Assembly: GCF_022374875.2 (NCBI RefSeq)
Contig: NZ_CP092427.2
Coordinates: 5,394,001 to 5,458,000, forward strand
Length of the DNA stretch: 64,000 nucleotides
Source: Mycolicibacterium rufum
GTDB lineage: Bacteria; Actinomycetota; Actinomycetes; Mycobacteriales; Mycobacteriaceae
Direction: 5' to 3'
The translations under genes and the position numbers were made by a program. The notes beneath the pieces are model-generated. The model was not told the DNA's origin, made no database searches, and saw only the letters and a program-made list of their open reading frames with translations. Within the stretch, counting starts at the first letter, position 1. Every line of letters starts with the position of its first letter. Positions 1 to 9,545 of this stretch are shown piece by piece.

Positions 1-160
1 ACGTATCGCGATCGTCACCTGGATCGAACGCACCTACCACCGGCGCCGCCGCCAGGTTGCCCTCGGCCGGTTGACCCCGATCGAATTCGAAGCCACCATG
101 ACCTCACCGGCCAATCAGGCCGCGTGAACGAAACTGTCACCTATCCCTGCAGCAGACCCC
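1..160 (+). mobile_element. Right end of an IS3-family insertion sequence (partial)
   Basis: The window opens inside an insertion element. It carries the last codons of an IS3-type transposase, followed by a short non-coding end (about 128-160). Serine-recombinase homology starts right after it, at about 162, so the element sits in and truncates the 5' part of that recombinase. The left end is outside the window and I cannot place the terminal inverted repeat or target duplication exactly; the right boundary at 160 is an estimate. Confidence 0.6.
2..127 (+). CDS. IS3-family transposase, C-terminal fragment
   Basis: Only the last 41 codons are present, in frame from base 2 to a TGA at 125-127. 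The stretch RRRRQVALGRLTPIEFE is the characteristic end of the integrase-core orfB transposase of IS3-family elements, just past the last catalytic region. The catalytic DDE residues lie upstream of the window. It is partial at its 5' end because of the window edge, and whether the full gene is intact cannot be told. Confidence 0.65.
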   Translation, partial: RIAIVTWIERTYHRRRRQVALGRLTPIEFEATMTSPANQAA

Positions 161-161
161 T

Positions 162-1701
162 CCGCATGGCGGAGTCCTCGCTGTCGACTACTTCGATATA
201 GGTCAAAGCCGTTCGCTTCCCTGGAAACGCAGACCGGAGGCTTCACGTCTGCTTGCAGATGTCACTTCTCGTGACCGTGGCTTCGATGCCGTGGTGATCG
301 GGGAACCTGCTCGCGCGTTCTACGGACCGCAATTTGCGCTCACTTTCCCGGTGCTCACGCACTACGGGGTTGGCCTATGGGTGCCTGAAGTCGGCGGAGA
401 AGTTGATCCCGGATCCGAGGCACACGACCTCGTGATGACGCTCTTCGGCGGTATGAGCAAAGGGAGAACGCGCACGAATCCAGATGCGCGTCCGTACCGC
501 GATGTCGGCACTCGCGCAGGACACAACCAGATACCTCGGCGGTCGCCCACCGTACGGGTATCGACTCGTCGATGCCGGCCCGCATCCCAACCCTGCCAAG
601 GCAAGTCTTGGGCAGCGGCTCCATCGTCTCGAACCCGACCCCGCGACATGTTCGGTCGTCGAGCGGATCTACCGCATGTACGCCGATGGTGCTGGCTTGC
701 GCTTCATCGCACAGCAGCTCACCGACGATGGAGTGCCATCACCAAGCCAATATGACCCGGAGCGGAACCGGCACCGTGATCCGCGCGGATGGTCCCATTC
801 GGCGATCCGCGCAATCCTCGACAACCCGGCGTACCGCGGTATTCGTGTGTGGGGCAAGCAGGAGAAATACGAGGTCTTGGTCAACCCCGACGATGTCGCT
901 GCCGGGTACGAGACTCGCATGCGGTGGCGTGACGAGGTCGACTGGATCGCACCTGACCGGCGAACGCACGAAGCGCTGATCACTGACGAGCTGGCGCGGG
1001 CTGTCCGACTTCGGATGCAGGCGCGGCGGGGTCCGGGTCTTGTGTGTAGCAGAGAATCGACGGTGCCATATGCGCTGCGCGGGCTGCTGTTCTGTGCCGC
1101 ATGTGGACGCCGCATGCAGGGTGCCGCCCGACCAGGGAAGCAAACAACTCGCATCCTCTACCGATGTGAGCTGGGCAAGTCGCGTTCCGTACCTGTGGAC
1201 CTGAGTGACCATCCGCGCACCGTCTATCTTCGGGAAGACGAGGTGACCGCACGACTGGACGAATGGATCGCCACCCTGGCCGATCCAGAAGACCTCGCCC
1301 GCGGGCAGGAGATGGACCCCTCGGCGAGAACTGGCCACGCCGCCTAGCGCGAGCTGAGCGAGGTCTATAGCAAGGTTGCCGCCTTGGTCGCGGCCGTGGA
1401 GTCTGGTGTGGCCGTTGAGGACTTGACTGCTGCGTTGCGTCGTCGCACGGCCGAGCGCGACGAGCTGAGGGCACGTCTTGAGCGCACGGAGCGGCCCCAT
1501 GTCATGTCTGCCGCACAGATCAGCCAGCTGGTCGAAGAATTGGGCGGGCTGTCGGCCATCCTCGGTGCGGCAACCGGGGCGGAACGCGCTCAGGTGTACG
1601 CAAGCTTGGGTCTGCGTCTTGATTACGATCCGCACCTGCGGCGAGTCACGGCGACAGCCGACCTGAGTCGTGTCGCCGGATGTGTCCGAGGGGGGACTTG
1701 A
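162..1701 (+). pseudogene. Serine recombinase remnant (5' truncated, frameshifted, internal stop)
   Basis: This is a large serine recombinase of the actinobacterial type. Its resolvase-domain end (VDYFDIGQSRSLPWKRRPEA, then VIGEPARAFYG and LFGGMSKG) is followed by the recombinase domain (LGGRPPYGYRLVD, DNPAYRGIRVWGKQ) and a zinc-ribbon-like CAACGRRM. Three lesions are visible. The first 40 or so codons with the catalytic serine are replaced by an IS3 end at about 160. One extra G in the GGG run at 462-464 shifts the frame (the bases after it read GERARIQMR). A TAG at 1345-1347 interrupts the frame, which then stays open to 1701 and encodes the usual coiled-coil tail. The base composition is visibly less GC-rich than the genes to the right. 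The final 19 bases lie inside the tRNA-Leu gene on the other strand. It is not expected to make an active enzyme. Confidence 0.85.
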
Positions 1702-1768
1702 ACCCCCACGCCCGTTAATAGGGCACTAGCACCTCAAGCTAGCGCGTCTGCCATTCCGCCACTCGGAC
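1683..1768 (-). tRNA. tRNA-Leu (anticodon GAG)
   Basis: Read on the minus strand, the acceptor arms GTCCGAG (from 1768) and CTCGGAC pair perfectly, with discriminator A at 1683. The anticodon arm CTAGC-TTGAGGT-GCTAG carries GAG, a long variable arm follows as expected for class II tRNAs, and the T arm is GGGGG-TTCAAGT-CCCCC. CCA is not encoded. It is 86 nt, normal for tRNA-Leu. Its 3' end overlaps the decayed recombinase, which suggests it served as an integration site. Confidence 0.93.
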
Positions 1769-1843
1769 CAGTTCGAAGGCAGCTTAGGTTAACGGATCGG
1801 CGGGCTCGGACCCAAACCGGGACCGGGTGGTAGGAAAGGGAGC

Positions 1844-3178
1844 GTGAGCGGTCCCCAGACTCCCAGCGACGAGGTCGTCGACATCGTCAGTTCCCTCATC
1901 CGCTTCGACACCTCCAACACCGGCGACCTCGCCACCACCAAAGGCGAGGCCGACTGCGCCCGCTGGGTGGCCGCCCAGCTCGAAGAGGTCGGCTTCACCT
2001 GCGAATACATCGAGGCCGGCGCACCCGGCCGGGCCAATGTGTTCGCCCGCCTCGAGGGCGCCGACCGCACCCGCGGCGCCCTGATGTTGCACGGTCACCT
2101 CGACGTCGTGCCCGCCGAGGCGTCGGACTGGAGCGTGCACCCGTTCTCCGGCGCCGTCGAGGACGGTTACGTGTGGGGCCGCGGCGCGGTCGACATGAAG
2201 GACATGGTCGGGATGATCATCGCGGTCGCCCGGCACTTCAAACGCGCCGGCATCACCCCGCCACGCGACCTCGTGTTCGCGTTCGTCTCCGACGAGGAGG
2301 CCGGCGGTAACTACGGCTGCAAATGGCTGGTCGAGAACCGCCCCGACCTGTTCGACGGCGTCACCGAGGCCGTCGGCGAGGTCGGCGGGTTCTCCCTGAC
2401 CGTGCCCCGCCGCGACGGCGGCGACCGGCGGCTGTACCTGATCGAGACCGCCGAGAAGGCGATGATGTGGATGCGACTGACCGCCCGCGGCCGCGCCGGC
2501 CACGGCTCGATGGTGCACGACGACAACGCCGTCACCGCCGTCTCCGAGGCCGTCGCCAAGCTGGGCCGCCACCAGTTCCCGATCGTGCTGACCGAATCGG
2601 TCGAGCAGTTCCTCGCCGCGGTCAGCGAGGAGACCGGCTACACCTTCGATCCTGCCTCCCCGGACATCGACGGCGCCGTCGCCAAGCTGGGCTCCATCGC
2701 CAAGATCGTCGGTGCCACGCTGCGCGACACCGCGAACCCGACGATGCTCAAGGCCGGCTACAAGGCCAACGTCATCCCGGGCACCGCCGAGGCCGTGGTG
2801 GACTGCCGCGTGCTGCCCGGCCGGCTCGCCGCGTTCGAGCGCGAGGTCGACGAGCTCATCGGTCCCGACGTCAAGCGCGAGTGGATCACCGAATTGCCCT
2901 CGTACGAAACACCGTTCGACGGCGAGCTGCTCGAGGCGATGAACGCCGCGATCCTGGCCACCGACCCCGACGCCCGCACGGTGCCGTACATGCTGTCCGG
3001 CGGCACCGACGCCAAGCACTTCGCGCGGCTGGGCATCCGCTGCTTCGGCTTCGCGCCGCTGCGGCTGCCACCCGAGCTGGATTTCGCCGCGTTGTTCCAC
3101 GGCGTCGACGAACGGGTACCCGTCGACGCGTTGACCTTCGGTGCGCAGGTACTCGAGCACTTCCTCCTGCACAGCTGA
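1844..3178 (+). CDS. M20-family metallopeptidase (Rv2141c-like)
   Basis: A 444-residue zinc-dependent amidohydrolase of the M20 (ArgE/DapE/CPG2) family, probably cytosolic. The metal and catalytic motifs are in order: HGHLD at residues 83-87, GRGAVDMKD at about 112-120 (bridging Asp), the DEE general-base region at 150-152, and GGTDAKHF plus FHGVDE near the C-terminus. The GTG start follows a purine-rich AGGAAAGGGAG. The natural substrate is unknown; DapE is usually a different locus in mycobacteria, so a carboxypeptidase or aminoacylase role is as likely. It is followed 29 bases later by the PEBP gene in the same direction, as in M. tuberculosis Rv2141c-Rv2140c. Confidence 0.88.
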   Translation: MSGPQTPSDEVVDIVSSLIRFDTSNTGDLATTKGEADCARWVAAQLEEVGFTCEYIEAGAPGRANVFARLEGADRTRGALMLHGHLDVVPAEASDWSVHPFSGAVEDGYVWGRGAVDMKDMVGMIIAVARHFKRAGITPPRDLVFAFVSDEEAGGNYGCKWLVENRPDLFDGVTEAVGEVGGFSLTVPRRDGGDRRLYLIETAEKAMMWMRLTARGRAGHGSMVHDDNAVTAVSEAVAKLGRHQFPIVLTESVEQFLAAVSEETGYTFDPASPDIDGAVAKLGSIAKIVGATLRDTANPTMLKAGYKANVIPGTAEAVVDCRVLPGRLAAFEREVDELIGPDVKREWITELPSYETPFDGELLEAMNAAILATDPDARTVPYMLSGGTDAKHFARLGIRCFGFAPLRLPPELDFAALFHGVDERVPVDALTFGAQVLEHFLLHS

Positions 3179-3207
3179 CAACCACACCCCCGAAAGGACT
3201 GTGTCTC

Positions 3208-3747
3208 ATGGCTTTCGACTACGACCCCTACTCCTTCCTGCCGAAGCTCCCTAGCTTCACCCTCACCTCGCAGTCGTTCACCGACGGCGACACCTGGGGC
3301 AACGATCAGGTCAGCGGCATCATGGGCGCCGGCGGCAACGACGTCTCCCCGCAGTTGAGCTGGTCAGGCTTCCCCGAGGAGACGCGCAGCTTCGCCGTCA
3401 CGGTGTACGACCCCGACGCCCCGACCGGGTCGGGCTTCTGGCACTGGGCCGTGTTCAACCTGCCGGCCACCGTCACCGACCTGCCCGCCGGTGTCGGCGA
3501 CGGCAGCAGCCAGGGATTCCCGGGCGACGCCGTGACGCTGTCCAACGACGCCGGGCTCAAGCGGTTCATCGGCGCCGCCCCGCCGCCCGGGCACGGACCG
3601 CACCGCTACATCGTCGCCGTGCACGCCGTCGACGTGGAGAAGCTCGATGTGCCCGCCGAGGCCACGCCGGCCTACCTGGGCTTCAACCTGTTCAGCCACG
3701 CGATCGCCCGCGCGCTGATCACCGGCACCTACGAGAACAAGGGCTAG
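3208..3747 (+). CDS. YbhB/YbcL-type phosphatidylethanolamine-binding protein (PEBP)
   Basis: A 179-residue PEBP-fold protein, orthologous by sequence and position to Rv2140c. Hallmarks are DVSPQLSW, the ligand-pocket motif [15 protein letters not shown] and the [13 protein letters not shown] strand. No signal peptide is seen. A GAAAGGA ribosome site sits 9 bases before the ATG. Bacterial members bind anionic ligands and are structurally like Raf-kinase inhibitor protein, but a cellular role is not established. The gene overlaps the 3' end of pyrD, on the opposite strand, by 4 bases. Confidence 0.9.
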   Translation: MAFDYDPYSFLPKLPSFTLTSQSFTDGDTWGNDQVSGIMGAGGNDVSPQLSWSGFPEETRSFAVTVYDPDAPTGSGFWHWAVFNLPATVTDLPAGVGDGSSQGFPGDAVTLSNDAGLKRFIGAAPPPGHGPHRYIVAVHAVDVEKLDVPAEATPAYLGFNLFSHAIARALITGTYENKG

Positions 3748-4805
3748 CCGGGAGCGGAGCCGACCGCCTCGGCGAGGCTGCGAAAACCGTTGGCGTGCAG
3801 CCGGTGGGCGATGCCGTCGTTGACCGACCGTGCCCACAGGCCGCCGCCGTAGACGAAGCCGGTGTAGCCCTGCAGCAGTGACGCGCCCGAGGTGATGCGC
3901 TCCCATGCGTCGTCGGCGGTCTCGATGCCGCCGACGCTGATCAGCACCAGCGAGTTGCCCACGCGCCGGTGCAGCCGGCGCAGCACCTCCAGTGAGCGGC
4001 GCGCCACCGGCGGGCCGGAGATGCCGCCGGCGCCCAACGCGTCGACGCCGGGGGTCCGCAGGCCTGTGCGCGAGATCGTGGTGTTCGTCGCGACGATGCC
4101 GGCCAGGCCCAATTCGACGGCCAGATCGGCGATCTCGTCGATGTCGTCGTCGGCGAGATCCGGCGCGATCTTCACCAGCACCGGGGTGGACGTCGCGGCG
4201 ACCACCGCCGCCAGGATCGGGCGCAGGGACTCGACCGACTGCAGGTCGCGCAGCCCCGGCGTGTTCGGCGAGCTGACATTGACCACCAGGTAGGCGCACA
4301 GCGGCCCGAGAAGGCGTGCGCCCTCGGCGTAGTCGTCAACGGCCCGCTCGGGCGGGGTCACCTTGTTCTTGCCGATGTTCACGCCGATCGGCACATCGGA
4401 ATGCGCGCGGGCCAGCGTCCGGACCATCGCCGCCGCGCCGTGGTTGTTGAAGCCCATCCGGTTCAGCAGCGCCCGGTCGTCGGGCAGCCGGAACAACCGC
4501 GGCGCCGGATTGCCCGCTTGCGGCCTCGGCGTGACGGTGCCCACCTCCGCGTGGCCGAAACCCAGGGCGCCCCAGGTGTGCACACCGAGACCGTCCTTGT
4601 CGAAGCCGGCAGCCAACCCGAGTGGGGCGGCGAAACGGACGCCGAAGACCGTGCTGGCCAGCGCGGGATCGTATTGAGAAAGTCTGCGGGACAACGCATG
4701 TCGCAACGGTGGAGGCGCGGTGGCTGCGCGCAGGCCGGCGAACACGAGCGTGTGGATGCGTTCGGGGGGAACCAGAAACATCGCGCGCCGCAGCGCCGCG
4801 TACAT
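3744..4805 (-). CDS. pyrD: Dihydroorotate dehydrogenase, class 2 (quinone)
   Basis: A 353-residue flavoenzyme that oxidises dihydroorotate to orotate with a quinone acceptor, the fourth step of pyrimidine synthesis, at the inner face of the membrane. The N-terminal helices (residues 1-40) are those of class 2 enzymes. FMN-site motifs GFDKDGLG (68-75), NRMGFNN (115-121) and GVNIGKNK (141-148) are present, and [10 protein letters not shown] (175-184) carries the catalytic serine. The ATG overlaps the previous stop as TGATG, so translation is probably coupled to the DUF5703 gene; a GTG one codon upstream is the alternative. It closes the lppL-DUF5703-pyrD operon. Confidence 0.95.
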   Translation of the reverse strand: MYAALRRAMFLVPPERIHTLVFAGLRAATAPPPLRHALSRRLSQYDPALASTVFGVRFAAPLGLAAGFDKDGLGVHTWGALGFGHAEVGTVTPRPQAGNPAPRLFRLPDDRALLNRMGFNNHGAAAMVRTLARAHSDVPIGVNIGKNKVTPPERAVDDYAEGARLLGPLCAYLVVNVSSPNTPGLRDLQSVESLRPILAAVVAATSTPVLVKIAPDLADDDIDEIADLAVELGLAGIVATNTTISRTGLRTPGVDALGAGGISGPPVARRSLEVLRRLHRRVGNSLVLISVGGIETADDAWERITSGASLLQGYTGFVYGGGLWARSVNDGIAHRLHANGFRSLAEAVGSAPG

Positions 4806-5068
4806 CACAGCGCCGGCTGGTCGGGGCCTGCCACGGCGTCCCCGCGCTTCTTGCGGCGCAGCAGCACCCGCCGGCTGCCGTCGGTGTAGAGCCGCACCCG
4901 CGTCAACTCCCACCCGCGGTATTCGGCTTCGATCGACAACCGCACCGACGCGCTGACACGGGTGACGTCGGGCGGCAGGCGCAACGGAATCCACTCGTAC
5001 TCGCCCGGATCCTCGGCGACCGCCTTGCTCCACGCGGCGGGCATCCGGCCCCGCGACCCGGCGCTCAC
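4805..5068 (-). CDS. DUF5703-type small conserved protein
   Basis: An 87-residue protein of unknown function, recognised by the compact block [18 protein letters not shown] followed by [19 protein letters not shown] and a basic end ([10 protein letters not shown]). No signal or membrane segment is visible. It is tightly packed: its GTG start overlaps the lppL stop (GTGA, 4 bases) and its TGA overlaps the pyrD ATG by one base. Translational coupling with pyrD is therefore likely, though a functional link to pyrimidine synthesis is only inferred from position. The family name is from memory of the motif and less certain than the gene itself. Confidence 0.8.
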   Translation of the reverse strand: MSAGSRGRMPAAWSKAVAEDPGEYEWIPLRLPPDVTRVSASVRLSIEAEYRGWELTRVRLYTDGSRRVLLRRKKRGDAVAGPDQPAL

Positions 5069-6105
5069 GGAACGGCCCCCGGAATCATCTGGACACCCGC
5101 ACCCGATCCGGACACCACGTACAGGGTGCCGGACGTGTCGTCGAAAGCCAGCGTGTTCGGTTGCTGCACGGTTGGATATCGCACCTTCTCGACGGGGATG
5201 CCGGTCGCCAGATCGTAACCAACGACGGTGTTCGTCGCCGTCTGCGCAACCCAGGCGAGTCCCGATTTCTTCCCGCCCGACGCGGTCAACCCGTACGGCG
5301 CATCCGGCACGGGATAGCGCTGCCGCAGCATCAGCGGGTCCACGCCGTAGACGAGCAGTTCGCCGCCGCGGGTGTCGGCCACCAGCACCCGCCCGTTCGG
5401 ATCGGCCGCCATCGTCGTGGCGCCCTCGCCGGCGCGCAGCGCGTGCTCGGCGCTGGTGCCGTCGGCGTTGAGGCTGGTCACCGACGTCTGGCCGCGATCG
5501 AGCACCACGGCGGTGTCGCCCTGGGTCACCAGGCCGTCCACCCGGGCGAAGATCTTCAGCGAAGCCCCCACCGCGGTGTCCGACGACAGCGTGTACACCG
5601 TCCCGTCGGCGCTGCCCAGCACCAACCGGCCGTCACCGCGACGCGCGATCGCGGTGAAGTCGACGCCGTCGTGCTCGGCGACTGCGACCCGGGTGGCGCG
5701 CCGCGCCGCGACATCGACCACGAAGTAGCCGCCCCGCGTGGACACCGCCACCCGGCCCGGGCCGTCGGCGGTCATCGCGGTGGCCCCGCCGGTCAGTGCG
5801 ATCGGGGCGGTCGCCCCGCCCGGCGCGAACACCGTCACCGTGGCCCGGTCCGGCGCGCCCGCACCGAGCGTCACCAGCGATCGCGTCGCGTCGTCGTACA
5901 CCGCGGCCACCGCCCCCGCGGCCAGCGGGAACACCGTGCCGGGCATGCCGGCGGCGGCCGGGGGAGAGTCGGCCGCGCGGGCCGGAGCGATGGTCGGCGG
6001 CGGCGCATCGGCCGGATTCGAGGAACACCCCGTGAGCAGCACGATTGCCGAAACGGCGAGGCCGACGCGAAGGCGCTGGAAAGAATGGTTTGAACGGCGC
6101 TGCAA
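5065..6105 (-). CDS. lppL: Lipoprotein LppL (beta-propeller-like)
   Basis: A 346-residue exported lipoprotein. The start chosen is TTG at 6105, because GGAAG lies 7 bases upstream and the reading frame then gives a short basic N-terminus, a hydrophobic stretch and a lipobox (VLLTGC, Cys about residue 27). The rest is repeats of about 40 residues typical of YncE/NHL-like propellers (for example [15 protein letters not shown] and [12 protein letters not shown]). It matches Rv2138 by position next to pyrD. Ligand and role are unknown. It is the first gene of a three-gene operon and shares a 120-base intergenic region with the divergent gene at 6226. Confidence 0.85.
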   Translation of the reverse strand: MQRRSNHSFQRLRVGLAVSAIVLLTGCSSNPADAPPPTIAPARAADSPPAAAGMPGTVFPLAAGAVAAVYDDATRSLVTLGAGAPDRATVTVFAPGGATAPIALTGGATAMTADGPGRVAVSTRGGYFVVDVAARRATRVAVAEHDGVDFTAIARRGDGRLVLGSADGTVYTLSSDTAVGASLKIFARVDGLVTQGDTAVVLDRGQTSVTSLNADGTSAEHALRAGEGATTMAADPNGRVLVADTRGGELLVYGVDPLMLRQRYPVPDAPYGLTASGGKKSGLAWVAQTATNTVVGYDLATGIPVEKVRYPTVQQPNTLAFDDTSGTLYVVSGSGAGVQMIPGAVP

Positions 6106-6212
6106 TGGGTAGCTTCCGGTCGTGCGTCCAGATCTTGATCGAACTGCCAGTGTAGGCACCGCGGCCGGACACGGCCCGTGGCGTCTGCGGGGTGCCGCGG
6201 TCCCCGCGGCGG

Positions 6213-6227
6213 TATGGTACATACCAT
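6213..6227 (+). promoter_or_regulatory. Palindromic -10 region overlapping the start of the 6226 gene
   Basis: TATGGT at 6213-6218 is a TANNNT -10 box 7 bases before the ATG at 6226, the spacing of a leaderless transcript. It sits in a perfect inverted repeat ATGGTA-CA-TACCAT (6214-6227) that runs into the start codon, so a dimeric regulator could bind there, or the site may work in both directions. Confidence 0.5.
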
Positions 6228-6537
6228 GACCCTCGCGACGGACCGCGAAGCGAGCCCGGCGGGCTTCGTGATCGAGGACATCACCACGGGTGTGCACGCC
6301 AGCGGTTTCGGCCTGGTCGGTGACGGTCGCAGCTTCTCCTTCCACATCGAGCGTCACGAGCTGGTGGTCGAGGTGTACCGCCCGCGGTTGCGCGGCCCGG
6401 TGCCCCAGAGCGAGGACGTCGTCGCGATCGCGACGCGCAAGCTCACCGACATCGACCTGTCCGACGAGCGGAGCATGACCGCCGTTGTGCGCGACGCGGT
6501 CGCCGCGGCGCAGCCGGTGCCTCGGAACGCTCGCTGA
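6226..6537 (+). CDS. Conserved hypothetical protein (Rv2137c-like)
   Basis: A 103-residue protein with no recognised domain. It looks like a small soluble alpha/beta protein: strands around VIEDITTGVHASGFGLVG and FSFHIERHELVVEVYRP, then an acidic helical tail. The ATG at 6226 is preferred over an upstream start because a TANNNT box lies 7 bases before it. It sits just ahead of uppP in the same direction, the same place as Rv2137c next to Rv2136c in M. tuberculosis. The function is unknown. Confidence 0.75.
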   Translation: MTLATDREASPAGFVIEDITTGVHASGFGLVGDGRSFSFHIERHELVVEVYRPRLRGPVPQSEDVVAIATRKLTDIDLSDERSMTAVVRDAVAAAQPVPRNAR

Positions 6538-6551
6538 CGCACCGCTCACGG

Positions 6552-6557
6552 TACGGT
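6552..6557 (+). promoter_or_regulatory. -10 box, leaderless promoter of uppP
   Basis: TACGGT followed by 7 bases and the GTG at 6565. There is no Shine-Dalgarno sequence, which supports leaderless initiation at this GTG. Confidence 0.5.
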
Positions 6558-6564
6558 CGTCGTC

Positions 6565-7413
6565 GTGACAGACGTCCCTGCCATGTCATGGCTCCAGGTC
6601 GTGGTCCTGTCGATACTGCAGGGGCTCACCGAATTCCTGCCCGTGTCGTCCTCCGGGCACCTGGCGATCGTCTCCCGGATCTTCTTCGACGACGACGCCG
6701 GAGCGTCCTTCACCGCGGTGAGTCAGCTGGGGACCGAAGCCGCCGTGCTGCTGTATTTCGCCCGCGACATCGGCCGGATCGTCAAGGCCTGGTTCAACGG
6801 TCTGTTCGTCGCCACCCACCGCAGCGCCGACTACTGGCTGGGCTGGTGGGTCATCATCGGCACGATCCCCATCGGGGTGGTCGGGCTGCTGTTCAAGGAC
6901 CAGATCCGCAACGGCGCACGCAATCTCTGGCTGATCGCGACGGCATTGATCGTGTTCTCCGCCGTCATCGCGGCGGCCGAGTACTACGGCAAGCAGGCCC
7001 GCCGCGTCGAGCAGCTCACCTGGCGCGACAGCGTGACGGTGGGTCTGGCGCAGTGCCTGGCCCTGGTGCCGGGGGTATCGCGGTCCGGCGCCACCATCAG
7101 CGCCGGGCTGTTCCTGGGGATGAACCGCGAACTGGCGGCACGGTTCGGGTTCCTGCTCGCCATCCCCGCGGTCTTCGGCTCGGGACTGTTCTCGCTGCCC
7201 GATGCCTTCGCACCGGTCGGCGAGGGGATGAGCGCCACCGGGCCCCAGCTGCTGGTCTCGACATTGATCGCGTTCGTCGTCGGCTTCGCCGCGGTGGCCT
7301 GGTTCCTGCGGTTCCTGGTGCGCCACAGCATGTACTGGTTCGTCGGCTACCGCGTGCTGTTCGGCACCGTGGTGCTGATCCTGCTCGGCACCGGGGTGGT
7401 GGCCGCGACATGA
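6565..7413 (+). CDS. uppP: Undecaprenyl-diphosphatase (UppP/BacA)
   Basis: A 282-residue polytopic membrane phosphatase that turns undecaprenyl (in mycobacteria decaprenyl) diphosphate into the monophosphate lipid carrier used for peptidoglycan and arabinogalactan. Both catalytic motifs are intact: [14 protein letters not shown] (19-32) and [10 protein letters not shown] (about 172-181). About eight hydrophobic segments follow the usual topology. The GTG start is supported by a leaderless -10 box; an ATG seven codons in is an alternative. It overlaps the downstream phosphatase by ATGA. Confidence 0.95.
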   Translation: MTDVPAMSWLQVVVLSILQGLTEFLPVSSSGHLAIVSRIFFDDDAGASFTAVSQLGTEAAVLLYFARDIGRIVKAWFNGLFVATHRSADYWLGWWVIIGTIPIGVVGLLFKDQIRNGARNLWLIATALIVFSAVIAAAEYYGKQARRVEQLTWRDSVTVGLAQCLALVPGVSRSGATISAGLFLGMNRELAARFGFLLAIPAVFGSGLFSLPDAFAPVGEGMSATGPQLLVSTLIAFVVGFAAVAWFLRFLVRHSMYWFVGYRVLFGTVVLILLGTGVVAAT

Positions 7414-8108
7414 CCGTTCTGCTGCTGCGCCACGGCCGTTCGACGTCGAACACCGCACACACACTGGCCGGCCGGTCCGAGGGCGTCGACCTCGACGACC
7501 GCGGGCGCGAACAGGCCGAGGCGCTCGTCGAACGCATCGGCGCGCTGCCGATCCGCGCGATCGTGCGCTCGCCGCTGCTGCGGTGCGGCCGCACCGTGGA
7601 ACCGCTGGCCGCCGCGCTGGGTGTGGAGCCGGTGATCGACGACCGCATCGCCGAGGTCGACTACGGCTCGTGGACAGGCCGAAAGATCGGTGAGCTGGTC
7701 AAAGAGCCGCTGTGGGCAGTGGTGCAGCAGCAGCCCAGCGCCGCGGTGTTCCCCGACGGCGAGGGTCTGGCCGCCGTGCAGGCCCGCGCCGTGGCCGCGG
7801 TCCGCGAGCACGACCGCCGGCTGGCCGAGGAGCACGGCGGGGACGCGCTGTGGATCGCGTGCACCCACGGCGACGTGATCAAGGCGGTGCTGGCCGACGC
7901 CCTCGGCACGCACCTGGACAGCTTCCAGCGCATCAACGCCGACCCCGCGTCGGTCAGCGTGGTCCGCTACACCGCGATGCGCCCGTTCGTGATCCACGTC
8001 AATCACACCGGACCGGCACTGAACTCCGCGCTGATCGCCCCGCCGCCGCCGGAGAAGACCGACGATGTGCCCGCTGGTGACGCCGTGGTCGGCGGTTCTG
8101 CCGGGTGA
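7410..8108 (+). CDS. Histidine phosphatase family protein (MSMEG_4193/Rv2135c-like)
   Basis: A 232-residue phosphoglycerate-mutase-fold phosphatase. The phosphohistidine motif [10 protein letters not shown] is at residues 4-13, the second arginine lies in the IVRSPLLRC block, the acid is in [11 protein letters not shown] and the second histidine in ACTHGDVIK. Small-molecule phosphatase activity is expected, but the substrate cannot be read from sequence. The proline-rich tail is probably disordered. It is coupled to uppP through a 4-base ATGA overlap and stands 27 bases before the DUF3090 gene, a conserved actinobacterial order. Confidence 0.9.
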   Translation: MTVLLLRHGRSTSNTAHTLAGRSEGVDLDDRGREQAEALVERIGALPIRAIVRSPLLRCGRTVEPLAAALGVEPVIDDRIAEVDYGSWTGRKIGELVKEPLWAVVQQQPSAAVFPDGEGLAAVQARAVAAVREHDRRLAEEHGGDALWIACTHGDVIKAVLADALGTHLDSFQRINADPASVSVVRYTAMRPFVIHVNHTGPALNSALIAPPPPEKTDDVPAGDAVVGGSAG

Positions 8109-8135
8109 GCAGCGCACGGTATTTTGGAACCTGCC

Positions 8136-8723
8136 ATGCCCCGTGAAATCCACGTCTTCCGCACTCCCGACCGCTTCGTGGCCGGGACGGTCGGCCAACC
8201 GGGGAATCGGACGTTCTACCTTCAGGCCGTGCACGACACCCGCGTGGTGTCGGTGGTGCTGGAGAAGCAGCAGGTGGCTGTGCTCGCCGAGCGGATCGCG
8301 GCCCTGCTGCTCGAGATCAACCGGCGCTTCGGGACACCGATCCCGCCCGACACCGGCGAGGTCGAGGACCTGAGCCCGCTGGTGACGCCCGTCGACGCGG
8401 AGTTCCGGGTCGGCACGATGGGGCTCGGCTGGGACTCCGAAGCCCAGACCGTCGTGGTGGAACTGCTCGCCGTGTCCGACACCGAGTTCGACGCGTCGGT
8501 GGTGCTCGACGACGCGGAGGAAGGTCCCGACGCGGTGCGGGTGTTCCTCACCCCCGAGTCCGCGCGCGAATTCGCGACGCGGTCGAACCGGGTGATCTCG
8601 GCGGGCCGCCCGCCGTGCCCCCTGTGTGAGGAGCCACTCGACCCCGAGGGCCACATCTGCGTCCGCACCAACGGTTACCGGCGCGGCGCGCTGGGTGGGT
8701 CCGACGATGACGACGACCTCTGA
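8136..8723 (+). CDS. DUF3090 domain protein (Rv2134c-like)
   Basis: A 195-residue conserved actinobacterial protein of unknown function. It starts with REIHVFRTPDRFVAGTVG and ends with a small zinc-ribbon-like element, CPLCEEPLDPEGHIC, then NGYRRG. A role in binding zinc or nucleic acid is only suggested by those cysteines. The ATG at 8136 is preferred over one 12 bases earlier because GGAA stands 6 bases before it and the family begins here. Its last 17 bases overlap the SCO1664-type gene, and the two always appear together with the histidine phosphatase, which hints at a shared process. Confidence 0.88.
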   Translation: MPREIHVFRTPDRFVAGTVGQPGNRTFYLQAVHDTRVVSVVLEKQQVAVLAERIAALLLEINRRFGTPIPPDTGEVEDLSPLVTPVDAEFRVGTMGLGWDSEAQTVVVELLAVSDTEFDASVVLDDAEEGPDAVRVFLTPESAREFATRSNRVISAGRPPCPLCEEPLDPEGHICVRTNGYRRGALGGSDDDDDL

Positions 8724-9528
8724 GGTCATCGACGGCGGTGATCTGACCGTCCTGGGACGCATCCGCTCCGCGAGCAACGCGACGTTCCTGTGCGAGGCCA
8801 CCGTCGGTGAGCAGGTGGTGCACTGCGTCTACAAGCCCGTCCGCGGCGAGGCGCCGCTGTGGGACTTTCCCGACGGCACGCTGGCCGGCCGCGAGCGGGC
8901 GTCCTATCTCGTCTCGTCTGCACTGGGCTGGAACTTGGTGCCCTACACCATTATTCGCGAAGGGCCCGCAGGTCCGGGGATGGTGCAGCGGTGGGTGGAC
9001 CAACCAGACGACAGCCCGGACGAGGGGGACACCGACGAGACCGCGGCCTCCGGACCGGATCTGATCGACCTTTTGCCCGCCGGCGCGATCCCGCCCGGGT
9101 TCCTGCCCGTCCTGCAGGCATACGACTACGCCGGCGACGAGGTGACCCTGGTGCACGCCGACGACGAGCGGCTGCGCCGGCTGGCGGTGTTCGACGTCCT
9201 GATCAACAACGCCGACCGCAAGGGCGGTCACGTGCTGTCCGGCGTCGACGGGCAGGTCTACGGCGTCGACCACGGGGTCACCCTGCACGTCGAGGACAAG
9301 CTGCGCACCGTGCTGTGGGGCTGGGCGGGCAAGCCGGTCGACGACGACACCCTCACCGACGTCGCGGCGCTCGGCGAGGCGCTGCGCGGCGATCTCGGAG
9401 CTGAGCTGTGCGGCCACATCACCCCCCGCGAGGTGGCGGCACTGCGGGCCAGAATCGTTGCGCTGCTGCGCAATCCGGTGATGCCCACGCCCGACCGGCG
9501 CCGCCCCATCCCGTGGCCGGCGTTCTGA
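8707..9528 (+). CDS. SCO1664-family protein (kinase-like fold; Rv2133c-like)
   Basis: A 273-residue protein of the actinobacterial SCO1664 family, related to PI3/4-kinase-like folds. Visible kinase-like features are [18 protein letters not shown] (candidate nucleotide-binding lysine), [15 protein letters not shown] (catalytic-loop-like Asp-Asn) and [10 protein letters not shown] (metal-binding Asp). Activity has not been demonstrated to my knowledge, so kinase function is inference. The ATG lies within the end of the DUF3090 gene. Confidence 0.85.
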   Translation: MTTTSEVIDGGDLTVLGRIRSASNATFLCEATVGEQVVHCVYKPVRGEAPLWDFPDGTLAGRERASYLVSSALGWNLVPYTIIREGPAGPGMVQRWVDQPDDSPDEGDTDETAASGPDLIDLLPAGAIPPGFLPVLQAYDYAGDEVTLVHADDERLRRLAVFDVLINNADRKGGHVLSGVDGQVYGVDHGVTLHVEDKLRTVLWGWAGKPVDDDTLTDVAALGEALRGDLGAELCGHITPREVAALRARIVALLRNPVMPTPDRRRPIPWPAF

Positions 9529-9545
9529 CGTGGTCTACTGACCCG

